NCBI RefSeq assembly: GCF_014218805.1 | Contig: NZ_JACJUV010000001.1 | Coordinates: 1,490,001-1,554,000, forward strand | Origin: Teredinibacter franksiae | GTDB lineage: Bacteria; Pseudomonadota; Gammaproteobacteria; Pseudomonadales; Cellvibrionaceae | DNA length: 64,000 bases | Direction of reading: 5' to 3' | Shown: in pieces, positions 37,687-48,334 of the stretch | Numbering within the stretch: the stretch's first letter is position 1 | How the letters are laid out: every line of letters starts with the position of its first letter | Position numbers and translations under genes: made by a program | The notes under the pieces: model-generated | Database searches by the model: none | Seen by the model: only the letters and a program-made list of their open reading frames with translations | What the model was told of the DNA's origin: nothing

Positions 37687-39234
37687 TCACACACCGTCAC
37701 GTTGCGGATGAGATCGCTGTTTACGTGAAGCAAGCATATTAAGCGCATGTAAGTAAGCCTTCACTGACGCCGTAACGATGTCAGTATCGGAGCCTATGCC
37801 ATTCACAATATGTCCATCCCGCTCCAGACGCACCGTTACCTCGCCCTGCGAATCGGTCCCCTGAGTGATAGCGTTGACCGAATAAAGCAGTAAATCGGCC
37901 TTGCTGTTCACAACGCTTTCAATAGCTTTATAAGCAGCGTCTACGGGCCCACCACCTTCAGCCTGGGCGCTGGCATTTTTTCCGGACACCTGCAGATTAA
38001 TCTTGGCATTCGGTGTTTCGCCTGTTTTCGAGCAGACCTCCATATCCACGAGAAGATAGATTTCTTCCATGTTTTCTGCGCCCTTGGCCGACACTAACGC
38101 ATGAAGGTCTTCATCAAATATATCGTGCTTTTTGTCGGCGAGATCTTTAAAACCTGCGAAAGCTTGGTTAAGCGCATCCTGGGTATCGAAGGTAATACCG
38201 AGATCTTCAAAGCGCGCCTTAACGGCGGCGCGGCCGGAGTGTTTACCCAATACAATTCTGTTGGCATTCCAGCCCACATCTTCCGCACGCATAATTTCGT
38301 AAGTTTCACGATGCTTTAGCACACCATCCTGGTGAATACCCGATTCGTGGGCAAAAGCATTTGCCCCCACAATGGCTTTGTTCGGCTGCACAGGAAAACC
38401 AGTCACCGACGATACCAAGCGTGAGGTGGGCACGATGTGCTCTGCCTGAATGCCGGTATCAACCGGAAAGATGTCTTTACGGGTGCGCACGGCCATCACC
38501 ACCTCTTCGAGGGAGGCATTGCCTGCGCGCTCGCCAAGGCCATTGATTGTGCACTCGATCTGACGAACGCCGTTCATCACCGCCGACAACGAATTGGCTA
38601 CCGCGAGCCCAAGGTCGTTGTGACAATGGGTCGAAAAAATGGCCTTGTCAGAATTAGGTACGGCCTCAATGAGACGCTTGAACATGGCGCCATACTCACC
38701 GGGCTCACCATAGCCCACGGTATCGGGTACATTGATGGTGGTTGCTCCCGACGCAATTGCGGCCTCGGTAATGCGGCACATAAAATCGAACTCAGAACGA
38801 CTGCCATCTTCCAACGAAAATTCGACGTTGTCGGTGTAATTTCGCGCTCGCTTAATCGCGTGTATCGCTTGCTCAAGTACCCTTTCCGGCTCCATTTTGA
38901 GCTTGTACTTCATGTGGATAGGCGATGTTGCGATAAACGTGTGAATACGCGAAGAATTAGCCCCCTTTAGCGCCTCGGCAGCACGATCTATATCACCGTC
39001 AATAGCGCGAGCCAAGCTGCAAACCGTAGAATCTTTCACCGCCTGTGCTACCGCACGAACCGACTCAAAATCCCCTGGACTGGCAATAGCGAAACCCGCC
39101 TCAATAACGTCCACGCGCATTTTTTCCAACATTTTGGCGATACGGACTTTCTCTTCACGCGTCATACTCGCGCCGGGGCTTTGCTCACCATCGCGGAGAG
39201 TGGTGTCAAATATGACAAGTTTTTCTTTGTTCAT
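37687..39234 (-). CDS. leuA: 2-isopropylmalate synthase
   Basis: A 515-residue enzyme that condenses acetyl-CoA with 2-oxoisovalerate, the first step of leucine synthesis. TIM-barrel motifs: [14 protein letters not shown] at the start and [17 protein letters not shown] with the metal-binding His pair. The C-terminal regulatory domain for leucine feedback is complete (residues ~390-515). Length is close to E. coli LeuA (523). AGGAG lies 7 nt before the ATG. A leucine-rich leader peptide 101 nt upstream indicates attenuation. leuB, leuC and leuD are not adjacent, so leuA is separate from the other leucine genes here. Confidence 0.96.
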   Translation of the reverse strand: MNKEKLVIFDTTLRDGEQSPGASMTREEKVRIAKMLEKMRVDVIEAGFAIASPGDFESVRAVAQAVKDSTVCSLARAIDGDIDRAAEALKGANSSRIHTFIATSPIHMKYKLKMEPERVLEQAIHAIKRARNYTDNVEFSLEDGSRSEFDFMCRITEAAIASGATTINVPDTVGYGEPGEYGAMFKRLIEAVPNSDKAIFSTHCHNDLGLAVANSLSAVMNGVRQIECTINGLGERAGNASLEEVVMAVRTRKDIFPVDTGIQAEHIVPTSRLVSSVTGFPVQPNKAIVGANAFAHESGIHQDGVLKHRETYEIMRAEDVGWNANRIVLGKHSGRAAVKARFEDLGITFDTQDALNQAFAGFKDLADKKHDIFDEDLHALVSAKGAENMEEIYLLVDMEVCSKTGETPNAKINLQVSGKNASAQAEGGGPVDAAYKAIESVVNSKADLLLYSVNAITQGTDSQGEVTVRLERDGHIVNGIGSDTDIVTASVKAYLHALNMLASRKQRSHPQRDGV

Positions 39235-39603
39235 TATGGTCTCCTGAATTCTGCTGGGATCACCAGAGAATGTCTTAAAACTACCCGTTGATACACCGGG
39301 AAGTAACTGAATAATTTAACTACATGAGGGGCAAATTAAAGCGACAGCGGCAGTAGGCTCAGCAGCGATGTCCGCTGAGTACGAACGGAGGTATGTTGTG
39401 GTTTCGGTTGTACAACAGTTGTCATATCGTTACGCCCCTATATTGGCCGGAATACGCTTGTAGTTTAGGGCTGAAACAACACCACATCAATAACCGTCCT
39501 AATATATAAAGCTTATTAGGATAAAATAACAATAAAGCCCCTCCGTTAGCGCCCTTAACGAAACATACATCACGTTACGGTTAAATTCTTAGGATAAAAC
39601 CAC
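39235..39603 (-). promoter_or_regulatory. leuA leader and promoter region
   Basis: Contains the leader-peptide gene (39336-39425), a hairpin at 39280-39304 followed by TTTT on the minus strand (candidate attenuator terminator, one mismatch), and a shorter hairpin in the leader (CAGCG-GACAT-CGCTG) that could be a pause stem. An AT-rich palindrome at 39497-39521 (TCCTAATA with TATTAGGA) lies about 75 bp further upstream and may mark the promoter or an operator. Confidence 0.65.
39336..39425 (-). CDS. leuL: leu operon leader peptide (attenuator)
   Basis: A 29-codon reading frame reading MTTVVQPKPQ, then HTSVRTQRTS, then LLSLLPLSL. Six of the last nine residues are leucine, read by CTG, CTG, CTA, CTG, CTG and CTT. 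AGGGGCG lies about 8 nt before the ATG. It ends 101 nt before leuA on the same strand, in the position of leuL leaders. Low charged leucyl-tRNA would stall ribosomes on the leucine run and favour an antiterminator. The peptide is not recognised from memory as identical to a known one, but the design is classical. Confidence 0.82.
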   Translation of the reverse strand: MTTVVQPKPQHTSVRTQRTSLLSLLPLSL

Positions 39604-40665
39604 TCAAGCTTTTTGAAAGTCCAGCATGCGCTGTAATGGCAGCATCGCTTCGGCGGCTAATTGTTGATCTACAAGGACCTCACAGGCCGAAGAAGACCCA
39701 AGGCTAGAGACTAAGCGACACAGATTGTCGAGTTCGTTCATGGCCATCCACGGACAATTGGCACAACTACGGCAGGTAGCGCCACTGCCTCCGGTAGGGG
39801 CAATAATGAGTGTTTTATCAGGACTTACCTGCTGCATTTTGTAAAAAATGCCTTGGTCCGTTGCCACAATAAAAGACGGATTTGGCAGCTGCTGGGTAGC
39901 GGCTATCAATTGGCTGGTAGAGCCAACCGCATCGGCAAGGTCGACCACCGGTTTTGGTGATTCGGGATGAACCAGCACCGCCGCCTCGGGGTGCAGCTTT
40001 TTAAGATCCTCAATACCGCGGGCTTTAAACTCCTCATGGACAATACAGGAGCCGTCCCACAGAAGAACATCCGCACCCGTCTTCTCCTGCACATAGCTAC
40101 CGAGGTATTTATCCGGCGCCCACAGTATTTTCTCTCCACGACGGTCAAGGTAATCCACCACGTCCAACGCAATACTCGAGGTTACTACCCAGTCGGCCCT
40201 CGCCTTTACAGCGGCGGAGGTGTTCGCGTACACCACCACAGTGCGATCTGAATGCTGATCACAAAAATCTGAAAACTCTTCCACCGGGCAACCCAGGTCG
40301 AGAGAACAGGTAGCCTCGAGCGTGGGCATATACACGCGCTTTTCAGGCGAAAGAATTTTTGCTGTTTCGCCCATAAATTTTACACCGGCCACTATGAGTG
40401 TTTTAGCCGGGTGATTTTTACCGAAGCGTGCCATCTCAAGGGAATCAGCCACACAGCCGCCGGTGGCCTCGGCCAACGCCTGAATGTCTGGAGAGGTGTA
40501 ATAGTGGGCAACGAGAACGGCTTGGTTTTGCTCTAGGCCTTCTCGGATATTGGCGATCAGCTGATCGGTGTTGGCCGGCTTTTGATGGGGGTGCGACAGG
40601 GCATCATCCAGATAGGATTTTACAACTTGCTGCGGTGTAGGCTTATGAACGGTTTCTCTGCTCAT
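39604..40665 (-). CDS. nadA: Quinolinate synthase A
   Basis: A 353-residue [4Fe-4S] enzyme that condenses iminoaspartate with dihydroxyacetone phosphate to quinolinate in NAD synthesis. The cluster cysteines can be placed in [17 protein letters not shown] and [10 protein letters not shown]. The start [21 protein letters not shown] is the conserved N-terminal block. ATG 40665 is chosen over an upstream alternative at 40722, because it matches family length (347 in E. coli) and AAGG precedes it. Located downstream of tRNA-Lys and its terminator, upstream of the leu leader. Confidence 0.96.
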   Translation of the reverse strand: MSRETVHKPTPQQVVKSYLDDALSHPHQKPANTDQLIANIREGLEQNQAVLVAHYYTSPDIQALAEATGGCVADSLEMARFGKNHPAKTLIVAGVKFMGETAKILSPEKRVYMPTLEATCSLDLGCPVEEFSDFCDQHSDRTVVVYANTSAAVKARADWVVTSSIALDVVDYLDRRGEKILWAPDKYLGSYVQEKTGADVLLWDGSCIVHEEFKARGIEDLKKLHPEAAVLVHPESPKPVVDLADAVGSTSQLIAATQQLPNPSFIVATDQGIFYKMQQVSPDKTLIIAPTGGSGATCRSCANCPWMAMNELDNLCRLVSSLGSSSACEVLVDQQLAAEAMLPLQRMLDFQKA

Positions 40666-40733
40666 TTGTGAAAACCTTTTGCATCTATAGACAAGCGACG
40701 CCTGCTTGAGACATATTTTCAACGGGCGGAAAT

Positions 40734-40766
40734 AAAAAAAGGGGACTTTTCAGTCCCCTTTTTTTG
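40734..40766. terminator. Rho-independent terminator between tRNA-Lys and nadA
   Basis: A13-mer arm with AAAAAAAGGGGACT pairs with AGTCCCCTTTTTTT around a short loop. T tracts on both strands; it ends the minus-strand tRNA-Lys transcript. Confidence 0.93.
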
Positions 40767-40785
40767 GCCCTTTCGGGGCATATAA

Positions 40786-40861
40786 TGGTGGGTCGTACTG
40801 GATTCGAACCAGTGACCAATTGGTTAAAAGCCAACTGCTCTACCAACTGAGCTAACGACCC
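40786..40861 (-). tRNA. tRNA-Lys (UUU)
   Basis: A 76-nt cloverleaf on the minus strand including encoded CCA. Acceptor GGGTCGT pairs with ACGACCC. D-arm sequence AGCTCAGTTGGTAGAGC, T-arm GGTTCGAATCC. The anticodon loop CTTTTAA carries anticodon TTT. Upstream is a possible rRNA/tRNA-type promoter region not resolved by eye; a terminator follows 20 nt downstream. Confidence 0.98.
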
Positions 40862-40982
40862 AAATTCTGGTCTCGGGTAAAAACAACTCAGTTTGAGTGG
40901 CCCCCGAAAGAGGCGCATATACTAATGATTTGGCCTGAAAACTCAAGCGCTTTTTAATATATATTTAATATTCCCTGCCGAC

Positions 40983-41654
40983 TCAGGAATAACGGGTTGG
41001 ATCAGGCACCCCAGCTTCCTCAAACCCCTTGCGTCGCAACCGGCAACTATCACACTTTCCACACGCTCTTCCATCCTCATCCGCTTGATAGCAGCTTACG
41101 GTTAGCGCGTAGTCAACACCCAAGGCATGCCCCTCGGCGATAATGTCAGCTTTTGACAGCTGTATCAGCGGCGATTTAATCACAATAGGTTTACCCTCAA
41201 CCCCAGCCTTTGTCGCCAACTCGGCCATTGCCTGAAACGCTTCGATATACGCAGGCCGACAATCTGGGTAGCCAGAATAATCCACTGCATTTACACCAAT
41301 AAAAATGGATTCAGCTTCAATCACTTCCGCCCAGCCTAGGGCAATCGACAGGAACACGGTATTTCTGGCGGGCACATAGGTTACAGGTATACCCATGGTC
41401 TCCTGCTCGGGTACCGATATATCATCGTCGGTTAGAGCAGAGCCGCCAATAGCCCTTAGGTCAAGTGATATCACTTTGTGCTGCACGGCCCCCATTACAG
41501 CAGAGGCATTCTTGGCCGCTTTCAACTCGGCGCGGTGACGCTGACCGTAGTCGAAACAAAGGGTGTGGCACTCGTAGCCCTGGCTCTGGGCCATGGCTAA
41601 CACCGTGGTGGAGTCCAACCCACCGGACACAAGGACAACCGCTTTTTTAAACAC
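40983..41654 (-). CDS. queC: 7-cyano-7-deazaguanine synthase
   Basis: A 223-residue ATP-dependent enzyme that converts 7-carboxy-7-deazaguanine to preQ0 in queuosine synthesis. The PP-loop SGGLDSTT is at residues ~10-17, and the zinc-binding cysteines lie near the C-terminus ([21 protein letters not shown] region). Length agrees with the family (231 in E. coli). It overlaps the end of queE by 8 bp, so queE and queC are translationally coupled. Confidence 0.97.
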   Translation of the reverse strand: MFKKAVVLVSGGLDSTTVLAMAQSQGYECHTLCFDYGQRHRAELKAAKNASAVMGAVQHKVISLDLRAIGGSALTDDDISVPEQETMGIPVTYVPARNTVFLSIALGWAEVIEAESIFIGVNAVDYSGYPDCRPAYIEAFQAMAELATKAGVEGKPIVIKSPLIQLSKADIIAEGHALGVDYALTVSCYQADEDGRACGKCDSCRLRRKGFEEAGVPDPTRYS

Positions 41655-42297
41655 CGGGCTTATCCCCCCAAAGCTGTTTGTGAAGCTGCATCTGAAAACG
41701 GACTTTCAGTTTGTCTCGTAAAATCCAGTTAGCGAGGTCAGAAGACTCAAGCTTACCGAAACAAGGGGAAAATAATACCTCACCCACCTGCCCCACCAGC
41801 CGGTGCTCGTCCAATTTGAATTTCGCCCACTGGTAATCTTGCTCGTCGCAAATGACGAACTTCACTTGATCCTTAGCTTCTAGATAACCCAGGTTTCCGT
41901 AAAGGTTTTTGTCTTGCTCACCTGAAGCCGGCGTCTTCAAGTCCATCACAATACTAACCCGTGAATCTACCGCTGAAATATCCATAGCACCACTGGTTTC
42001 CAGCGACACCTTGTAGCCCAGCTCACATAGGTAAGAGAGCAACGGTAAGCAATTGGGCTGAGCCAGGGGCTCACCACCGGTTACACACACATATTCGGGG
42101 CCAAAAGCTTCTATTTGGCTGGAAATATCAGTGAAATTTTTGCGTTCGCCACCATAGAACGCGTATTCAGAATCACAATACACACAACGCAGCGGGCAGC
42201 CTGTTAGCCGCACGAATACGGTCGGACAACCCACAGTTGCGGCTTCGCCCTGTAAAGAGTGGAATATTTCGGTAATTCTAAGGCTGGAGTCGGTCAT
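41647..42297 (-). CDS. queE: 7-carboxy-7-deazaguanine synthase
   Basis: A 216-residue radical-SAM enzyme that rearranges 6-carboxytetrahydropterin to 7-carboxy-7-deazaguanine in queuosine synthesis. The cluster motif CPLRCVYC (C-x3-C-x2-C) is near the N-terminus, and the SAM motif GGEPLAQ follows. I chose ATG 42297, where the family start [17 protein letters not shown] begins; an open frame upstream lacks conserved sequence. Overlaps queC by 8 bp. Located downstream of the Tol-Pal genes, as in many relatives. Confidence 0.96.
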   Translation of the reverse strand: MTDSSLRITEIFHSLQGEAATVGCPTVFVRLTGCPLRCVYCDSEYAFYGGERKNFTDISSQIEAFGPEYVCVTGGEPLAQPNCLPLLSYLCELGYKVSLETSGAMDISAVDSRVSIVMDLKTPASGEQDKNLYGNLGYLEAKDQVKFVICDEQDYQWAKFKLDEHRLVGQVGEVLFSPCFGKLESSDLANWILRDKLKVRFQMQLHKQLWGDKPGV

Positions 42298-42639
42298 GAA
42301 AGCATCAGTAGCAGGTTCAAAAGGGCGGCATTTTAGCCGAAACCAACCCAAACAGCTAACCAGAAACCGGGAAATTAAGACAAGAGCAGGGTTATAAGTG
42401 GGGTTATAAGCAAAGGTATCAGCAGAGTTATAAGCCACGTATAGCCTATGAAGATGGTGGCATTACAGCAACGTGTGAGGCTAATAAGCCTGCCATTGAC
42501 CAATACGCTTTCAAGCCGAAGCCGTGTTAGGCCTTCAAGCCAGCTTAAACAATCGCCAAGAGTTTCGTTTCCGCTACCGACCTCAAAAAACCCTCAACGC
42601 CCAAAACTGACGTTAATACCCCAGCTTCAGCGCCTATCG
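42298..42639. other. Intergenic region between cpoB and queE
   Basis: 342 bp with no gene. The octamer GTTATAAG recurs three times (about 42388-42435). No clear terminator for the Tol-Pal transcript was seen, so the que genes may partly depend on readthrough from it or on a promoter here. Confidence 0.45.
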
Positions 42640-43395
42640 CTATGAGCCGAAATTATCACGTAAATAATTTTTCGCCAATCGCGACGCATCGGTATTGGAA
42701 TCGGCAACTTCATTTAGCAAAGCCTTAGACTGGGCGTCATCTCCCATTAGGTGATACACCCTAGCCAACTTAAACTTGCCATCGGGAGCTTTGCGGTGGC
42801 CGGGGTAATCCGCTAGCAACTGACTAAACCATTGGCGAGACTGCTCGAGATTATTTTTGAGCAGGTAGATTTCGCCTAACCAATAAATAGCATTAGCGGA
42901 ATAACGCCCTTTCGGGTATGTGTCCAAATGCTCTTTTAGCTGCACAATAGCCTGGTCGTACTTTTTCTCGCGCAAAACCAAATCAATCGCGCCGCGATAA
43001 TGTTTTATTTCATCGGCGGGTACTGGCGCTGTTTTATTAGAAACAGTACTGGAAGGCTTCTTAGTAGCTGTATTCGAAGAGGCTGTGCCACCCTTACCCA
43101 GGGCGCTCAACCTACGATCAATATCCAGATAGTCGTCCAGGCGCTGCTGCTTAAGGCGTTTTAATTCGTGAGTTTGAAGCTCGACGATACCACGCAATTC
43201 CAGCACTTCCTGCTGTAAAACCTGTAATTGATAGTAGAGTTCACCCGCTTGCGCTGCCGGGTTGGCAACAGGCTGGGGAGGAGGCGTTTGTGTTTGGGGC
43301 TTTGCTGCCGGGGAGCGGTCTACGACCTCTACCTGAGCGACAACGAAAGAAGCCGCCATCATAAAGATGGCGGCCGAGAGAGCTTTAAATAACAT
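42640..43395 (-). CDS. cpoB: Cell division coordinator CpoB (YbgF)
   Basis: A 251-residue periplasmic protein with a signal peptide (MLFKALSAAIFMMAASFVVA). A coiled-coil trimerisation segment follows (LYYQLQVLQQEVLELRGIVELQ), then TPR repeats (YDQAIVQLKEHLDTYPKGRY, AIYWLGEIYLLKNNLEQSRQW). CpoB links Tol-Pal to peptidoglycan synthesis during division. Last gene of the Tol-Pal cluster, 24 bp after pal. Length near E. coli CpoB (263). Confidence 0.95.
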   Translation of the reverse strand: MLFKALSAAIFMMAASFVVAQVEVVDRSPAAKPQTQTPPPQPVANPAAQAGELYYQLQVLQQEVLELRGIVELQTHELKRLKQQRLDDYLDIDRRLSALGKGGTASSNTATKKPSSTVSNKTAPVPADEIKHYRGAIDLVLREKKYDQAIVQLKEHLDTYPKGRYSANAIYWLGEIYLLKNNLEQSRQWFSQLLADYPGHRKAPDGKFKLARVYHLMGDDAQSKALLNEVADSNTDASRLAKNYLRDNFGS

Positions 43396-43419
43396 TGACT
43401 CTATAACTGTGCCGTTAAA

Positions 43420-43908
43420 TTACAGTTGAATTTCTACGCGACGATTCTGAGACCAAGAACCTTCTTCGCTACCAACAGACGCTGGGCTTTCTTCGCCATA
43501 GCTAACGGTTTCGATGTATGAAGCATCTACACCTTGCAGAACGAGGAAATCGCGAACTGCATTTGCACGACGCTCACCAAGAGCCATGTTGTACTCGCGA
43601 GTACCACGCTCATCGGCATGACCTTCCAAGCGAATAGACTTAGGCGCTGCATTCAAAACTTCTGCGTAAATCATCAGAGCTGAACGCGCTTCTGCTTTGA
43701 GTATGGACTGGTCAAAGTCAAAGTAGAAAACAGTAGCCAGGTTTTGTATAGCTTCGTATGGATCAGCTTCTACAACGGGCTCCATAGTGGGCTCTGGAGT
43801 AGCAGCAACATCAGCCGCGTCATCATCTTTATCACTGGTAGAAGTACAACCAGCTAATAAACCCAGTACAGCAACCATAGTAAGTAAGGTTTTCAATGTG
43901 TTAATCAT
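43420..43908 (-). CDS. pal: Peptidoglycan-associated lipoprotein Pal
   Basis: A 162-residue outer-membrane lipoprotein with lipobox LLAGC (Cys about residue 21). An acidic Ala-rich linker is followed by the OmpA-C domain: FDFDQSIL, GHADERGTREYNMALGERR, VSYGEESPAS. It binds diaminopimelate in peptidoglycan and TolB. ATG 43908 is chosen for its GGGAG ribosome site and the immediate signal peptide; an upstream frame to 43938 is not needed. Between tolB and cpoB. Confidence 0.97.
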   Translation of the reverse strand: MINTLKTLLTMVAVLGLLAGCTSTSDKDDDAADVAATPEPTMEPVVEADPYEAIQNLATVFYFDFDQSILKAEARSALMIYAEVLNAAPKSIRLEGHADERGTREYNMALGERRANAVRDFLVLQGVDASYIETVSYGEESPASVGSEEGSWSQNRRVEIQL

Positions 43909-43960
43909 TTTTATCACTCCCAAGTGTTTGTAAAGCATTAACCTCGTTCCTCACCCTCAT

Positions 43961-45262
43961 TTACTTATTAACGTAAGGAGACCACGCAGGCTCCCTAACA
44001 TCACCTTGTTTTGAGGGTAATCTGAATTTTACTCCTGCGTCCATGGACACAGCAGCAAGAACACCTTTGTTGTTGTGCTGAGTAGCATACAACAACATCG
44101 CGCCATTAGGCGCTATGCTTGGCGATTCGTCAAGCCAAGTCTCTGTGAGAATTCGCATGTCCCCAGACACAATATCTTGCCATGCGATGTGGAACACACC
44201 TTTGTAACGGTTAACCATGACAAGACTTTTACCGTCTGGTGAAACTCTTGGCCTGGCGTTGTAATCACCTTCGAAGGTTAAGCGTTCTATACGCCCTGTT
44301 TCAAGCCCCACTTGGTAAATTTGTGGGTTGCCTCCACGATTAGAAGTAAATATTAACCCTTTTCCGTCTGCTGTCCAGTTTGGTTCCGTATCAATTGCAA
44401 AATGGCGTGTTACACGTGTTAATTGTCGAGTAGCTAGATCTAGCGTATAGACCTCTGGATTTCCATCCTTTGATAAAACCAGCGCCAATTTTTTATTGTC
44501 CGGCGACCAGGCTGGCGCACCGTTCAACCCCTGAAAGTTGGTTAATTGTTCGCGTACACCCGTCAGTAGGTTTTGCCTAAATATCGCTGGGCGCGTTGTT
44601 TCGAATGAAACATAGGCCACCTGCTTTAGATCGCTCGACCATGCGGGCGACAATAGCGGTTGGCTCGAAGAGAATAGCACTTTGTCTCTGGCGCCATCGG
44701 CATCGGCGGTTACCAAACGGTAGCGCCCCGCTCCCGCTCGCTTCAAATCTTCTATGTACAATATCTTAGTAGAAAATGCACCGCGTATTCCTGTGATCGC
44801 TTCATATACGGCATCGCTCACTTCGTGAGCAATGTCGCGCAGTTCGCTGGTACTACCCTTTGCTACTTTTTTAAATAGATTACGCTGGCCCAATACGTCG
44901 TACAAGGCATATTCGAGCACATATTGATCTGGATTAGTGCCCGCCGCAACGCCAGCCTGCAGACGGCCAATCACCAAGAATTCTGCACCCAGAATACGCC
45001 AATCACGATAAAAAACATCGCGCTCATAATGCGGAGTAGACAGCATATCGGCCTTAGGGATAGGCCGAAAAAAGCCACTTCGCTGTAAATCGGCGGCAAC
45101 AATATCTGGAATATTTTCTCTATGACCTTCAGTGCCGGCAAAGGGCACAATCGCAATGGGAGCAGGGTTGTCCATTCCCTGGGTGATTTCGATCATCAAC
45201 TCTGCCTTTGTAACAGCGCTGAGTTGCAACGCCAATAACAGCAGCGCCAATCGTTTTATCAT
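43961..45262 (-). CDS. tolB: Tol-Pal system protein TolB
   Basis: A 433-residue periplasmic protein. Signal peptide ([20 protein letters not shown]), an N-terminal alpha/beta domain, and a C-terminal beta-propeller with repeated [12 protein letters not shown], [19 protein letters not shown] blades. It exchanges between Pal and OmpF/Lpp and is released by TolA. The start overlaps the tolA stop (ATGA), giving coupling. Length matches E. coli (430). Confidence 0.97.
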   Translation of the reverse strand: MIKRLALLLLALQLSAVTKAELMIEITQGMDNPAPIAIVPFAGTEGHRENIPDIVAADLQRSGFFRPIPKADMLSTPHYERDVFYRDWRILGAEFLVIGRLQAGVAAGTNPDQYVLEYALYDVLGQRNLFKKVAKGSTSELRDIAHEVSDAVYEAITGIRGAFSTKILYIEDLKRAGAGRYRLVTADADGARDKVLFSSSQPLLSPAWSSDLKQVAYVSFETTRPAIFRQNLLTGVREQLTNFQGLNGAPAWSPDNKKLALVLSKDGNPEVYTLDLATRQLTRVTRHFAIDTEPNWTADGKGLIFTSNRGGNPQIYQVGLETGRIERLTFEGDYNARPRVSPDGKSLVMVNRYKGVFHIAWQDIVSGDMRILTETWLDESPSIAPNGAMLLYATQHNNKGVLAAVSMDAGVKFRLPSKQGDVREPAWSPYVNK

Positions 45263-46023
45263 TGTCTCAAGTCCTCTGGCTGAAAGCCCAAACTAAATTT
45301 GCGAAAGTGCCGCTCAAAAAGGGCAATAGGGATATTTTTAATTTCAGGAAACGATTCTACTTTTTTAACCGCAGCAATTGCCGACCTATCGAAAGCGAGA
45401 TTACCACTGCTGGTTTTAATATTCACATCTACAATCCTGCCATTGGGAACTAGGTCAATAGCTAGCTCGCATCGCATGCCGTTTCTTGCGGAAGGTGGGC
45501 GGCTCCATTTCTGTTCAATACGCCGGCGGATCATGTCAGCGTAGCTCGCAGCTTCTGTTACATACTCCTCTTCTTGCAAGAGCCCCTCTTCTTCCAGTAA
45601 GGCCTGCTCAAATTCCTGCTGCAAGTCTTCTTGCCGACGTTGTTTAGCCTGTTTTTGCTCTTCTTCCAGTGCTTGCTTACGCTTCAGCTCCTGCTCACGC
45701 TTTTTCTTTTCTGCCGCTTTCTTAGCTTCGGCCTCTTTCTTTTTGGCTATATCCTGTTGTCGTTTTGTCTCGGCTAGCTTCTTTTTTCTTTCCTGCTCTT
45801 TACGCTTAGCTGCCACATCAACCACTTTGGGCTTTTTCTTCGCAGATGCTTTTTTCTTCGATTTGGGTTTAAGCTCAACCAATTTGGCTTCTATATATTG
45901 CGGAACTTTGATTTTCCTTGGCTCTGCCGACTGCTCCCAGCCTAACGTCAGTACCGCAATGACCACCGAGTGCAACGCCAAGCTGACGGCGATAGGGATA
46001 ACGTAATAGAGCAGTATTCTCAT
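45259..46023 (-). CDS. tolA: Tol-Pal system protein TolA
   Basis: A 254-residue protein with an N-terminal membrane anchor ([23 protein letters not shown]), a Lys/Glu/Ala-rich helical domain (residues ~60-150) and a C-terminal domain ([37 protein letters not shown]). It spans the periplasm and transmits force from TolQR. It is much shorter than E. coli TolA (421), the reduction falling in the central helix. The start overlaps the tolR stop by one base. Confidence 0.95.
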   Translation of the reverse strand: MRILLYYVIPIAVSLALHSVVIAVLTLGWEQSAEPRKIKVPQYIEAKLVELKPKSKKKASAKKKPKVVDVAAKRKEQERKKKLAETKRQQDIAKKKEAEAKKAAEKKKREQELKRKQALEEEQKQAKQRRQEDLQQEFEQALLEEEGLLQEEEYVTEAASYADMIRRRIEQKWSRPPSARNGMRCELAIDLVPNGRIVDVNIKTSSGNLAFDRSAIAAVKKVESFPEIKNIPIALFERHFRKFSLGFQPEDLRQ

Positions 46024-46445
46024 TACTCAACCGACGGCTCTGTCACCAACCCAACGGATGGTGCGCCTGCAGACTGCAGATGCGTCATCAGCGCGACCAC
46101 CAGACCGTACTCTACTTTGGCATCACCCCAAACCAGTACCGGTGTATTGGGCTTTTGTCTCAGCACTTTCGCGACCGTATCGGTAATGTCTTTAAGTGGC
46201 TTGGCTGTTTTTTGCTCACCTCCAAGATTCAGGTAGTAGGTGCCGTCTGGACGTACCGATACTATCAACGGCTCATTGTCTTTATTTTCCATTGGCGACG
46301 AAGGGGCCTGCGGTAAATCGACTTTCACGCCTTGCATTAATAGCGGCGCGGTCACCATAAATACCACCAACAAAACCAACATCACGTCGATATAGGGTAC
46401 GACGTTGATTTCCGCCATAGGTTTGCGCTTAGGTTTATTAGCCAT
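46023..46445 (-). CDS. tolR: Tol-Pal system protein TolR
   Basis: A 140-residue inner-membrane protein with one transmembrane helix carrying the proton-path Asp (NVVPYIDVMLVLLVVFMV), followed by a periplasmic domain. It works with TolQ as the motor energising TolA. Next to tolQ (8-bp gap) and tolA (overlap). Confidence 0.96.
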   Translation of the reverse strand: MANKPKRKPMAEINVVPYIDVMLVLLVVFMVTAPLLMQGVKVDLPQAPSSPMENKDNEPLIVSVRPDGTYYLNLGGEQKTAKPLKDITDTVAKVLRQKPNTPVLVWGDAKVEYGLVVALMTHLQSAGAPSVGLVTEPSVE

Positions 46446-46453
46446 GGTTCGCC

Positions 46454-47146
46454 TCAGTTCGGTTTTGCGTGAACCTGCCGGTGAAGGATGGCCGAAAACT
46501 CTTCAGCAAAGGTTTCGTAACGCGTCGTTAAGCGTTCCGCGTTCGCTGAAAAACGGTTGTAAGCTAATACCGCCGGTATTGCCGCAAATAAACCCATTGC
46601 GGTGGCCACCAACGCTTCCGATATACCCGGCGCTACTGTAGCCAACGTTGCCTGATGCACATTCGCCAAACCGCGGAAGGAATTCATTATTCCCCACACG
46701 GTACCAAACAGGCCAATATAGGGGCTTACCGATGCGACACTCGCTAAAAAAGATAAATTGGCTTCTAGCTTTTCTTCCTCCCGCGTCAAGGCTACCCGCA
46801 TTGCACGCTGAGTACCCTCCATTATCGCATCGGGGTCGGTGCTACCCTGCTGACGCAAACGGGTATACTCCTTGAAGCCCGCGCGAAAAATGTTTTCCAC
46901 ACCCTCTATCGTGTGTTTGTTGGCGTTGCTATTCCCCTGACGGTATAGCTGCGTGAGATCGGTACCCGACCAGAACAGTGATTCAAACGCACTGAACGCT
47001 CCGCCAGCCTTACTCTGGTAAATCCCCCGCTGAACAATCATCACCCAGGAGACAATCGAAGCAATAAACAATAACAACATCACAATCTGCACCAACAAAC
47101 TCGCGTTTGCGATGAGATAAATAATGGATAAGGGTTCCTGATTCAT
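46454..47146 (-). CDS. tolQ: Tol-Pal system protein TolQ
   Basis: A 230-residue inner-membrane protein of the MotA/ExbB/TolQ family. Three transmembrane helices (LIANASLLVQIVMLLLFIA; LGLFGTVW-like PYIGLFGTVWGIMNSF; AMGLFAAIPAVLAYNRF). It forms the proton channel with TolR. ATG 47146, with GGAAAG upstream, is chosen over TTG 47164. ybgC, usually just upstream, is missing; the next gene upstream is ruvB, about 100 bp away. Confidence 0.96.
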   Translation of the reverse strand: MNQEPLSIIYLIANASLLVQIVMLLLFIASIVSWVMIVQRGIYQSKAGGAFSAFESLFWSGTDLTQLYRQGNSNANKHTIEGVENIFRAGFKEYTRLRQQGSTDPDAIMEGTQRAMRVALTREEEKLEANLSFLASVASVSPYIGLFGTVWGIMNSFRGLANVHQATLATVAPGISEALVATAMGLFAAIPAVLAYNRFSANAERLTTRYETFAEEFSAILHRQVHAKPN

Positions 47147-47247
47147 CGGATAAACTTTCCCCAAATGTTACGTCGCCCACAGGGCAATCTAAAAAATTAT
47201 AAAACAGTTATGCCATGTACTTATGGACTGGCATTCACCTTAAAGAT

Positions 47248-48297
47248 TCATTTCTCTAGGGGAAGGTCGCCCTGCTTAGCATCACCCTGGATTTTGTCGG
47301 GGGCTATCAAGCCAAAATGCTTATAGGCGTTTTGCGTCGCCATTCGCCCGCGCGGTGTACGCATAATATAGCCCTGCTGAATAAGGTAAGGCTCTAGCAC
47401 ATCTTCTATGGTGTCGCGCTCCTCGCTAATGGCTGCCGCTAGACTGTCGACCCCTACCGGCCCGCCGGCAAATTTTTCGATAAGCGCCAACAGCAGGCGC
47501 CGATCCATATGGTCAAAACCGTGCTCATCCACATTCAGCATGTTGAGCGCGAGATCCGCCATTTTTTCTGTGATAACGCCCTCGCCCTTAACTTCGGCAT
47601 AATCTCGAACACGCCTCAACAAGCGATTCGCAATGCGCGGTGTGCCGCGAGCGCGGCGAGCAATTTCAACAGCACCACCCCCCTCAATAGCCATACCCAG
47701 TAAATCGGCACTGCGAGAGACAATATGGGTGAGGTCTTTAACGTTATAGAACTCCAACCGCTGCACAATGCCAAACCGGTCTCGCAGCGGTGATGTAAGC
47801 AGCCCTGCTCGAGTCGTGGCGCCTACCAACGTAAATTGTGGCAACTCTAACTTAATAGACCGGGCCGCGGGCCCTTCACCTATCATAATATCCAGCTGAA
47901 AATCTTCCATGGCCGGGTATAAAATTTCTTCCACTACGGGACTTAAGCGATGAATCTCGTCTATGAACAACACGTCACCGGGCTCGAGATTAGTCATTAA
48001 CGCAGCTAGATCACCGGCTTTATCGAGTACCGGCCCAGATGTGGTTTTTAGGTCGCCCTCCATTTCCGTCGCGATAATATTGGCCAGCGTGGTTTTACCC
48101 AAACCCGGCGGCCCAAAGATTAAGGTGTGATCCAACGCTTCTCCGCGCTTTTTAGCCGCGCCGATAAAAATCTCCATCTGCTCTTTCACCACGGGCTGAC
48201 CCACATATTCAACCAAGGTTTTGGGGCGTACGGTTCTATCTAGGCGCTCTTCCCGGGGTTGAGCGTGGCCATCGATGATGCGATCTTGTTCAATCAT
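47248..48297 (-). CDS. ruvB: Holliday junction branch-migration helicase RuvB
   Basis: A 349-residue AAA+ ATPase that drives branch migration with RuvA. Walker [10 protein letters not shown], Walker [11 protein letters not shown], sensor ATTRAG, arginine finger region LRDRFGI. Length matches E. coli RuvB (336) with a small C-terminal extension. Part of the ruvC-ruvA-ruvB cluster. Confidence 0.98.
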   Translation of the reverse strand: MIEQDRIIDGHAQPREERLDRTVRPKTLVEYVGQPVVKEQMEIFIGAAKKRGEALDHTLIFGPPGLGKTTLANIIATEMEGDLKTTSGPVLDKAGDLAALMTNLEPGDVLFIDEIHRLSPVVEEILYPAMEDFQLDIMIGEGPAARSIKLELPQFTLVGATTRAGLLTSPLRDRFGIVQRLEFYNVKDLTHIVSRSADLLGMAIEGGGAVEIARRARGTPRIANRLLRRVRDYAEVKGEGVITEKMADLALNMLNVDEHGFDHMDRRLLLALIEKFAGGPVGVDSLAAAISEERDTIEDVLEPYLIQQGYIMRTPRGRMATQNAYKHFGLIAPDKIQGDAKQGDLPLEK

Positions 48298-48334
48298 GAA
48301 GTAGGTTTAAGATGGAAAGTCGGAACGGGTCTCA

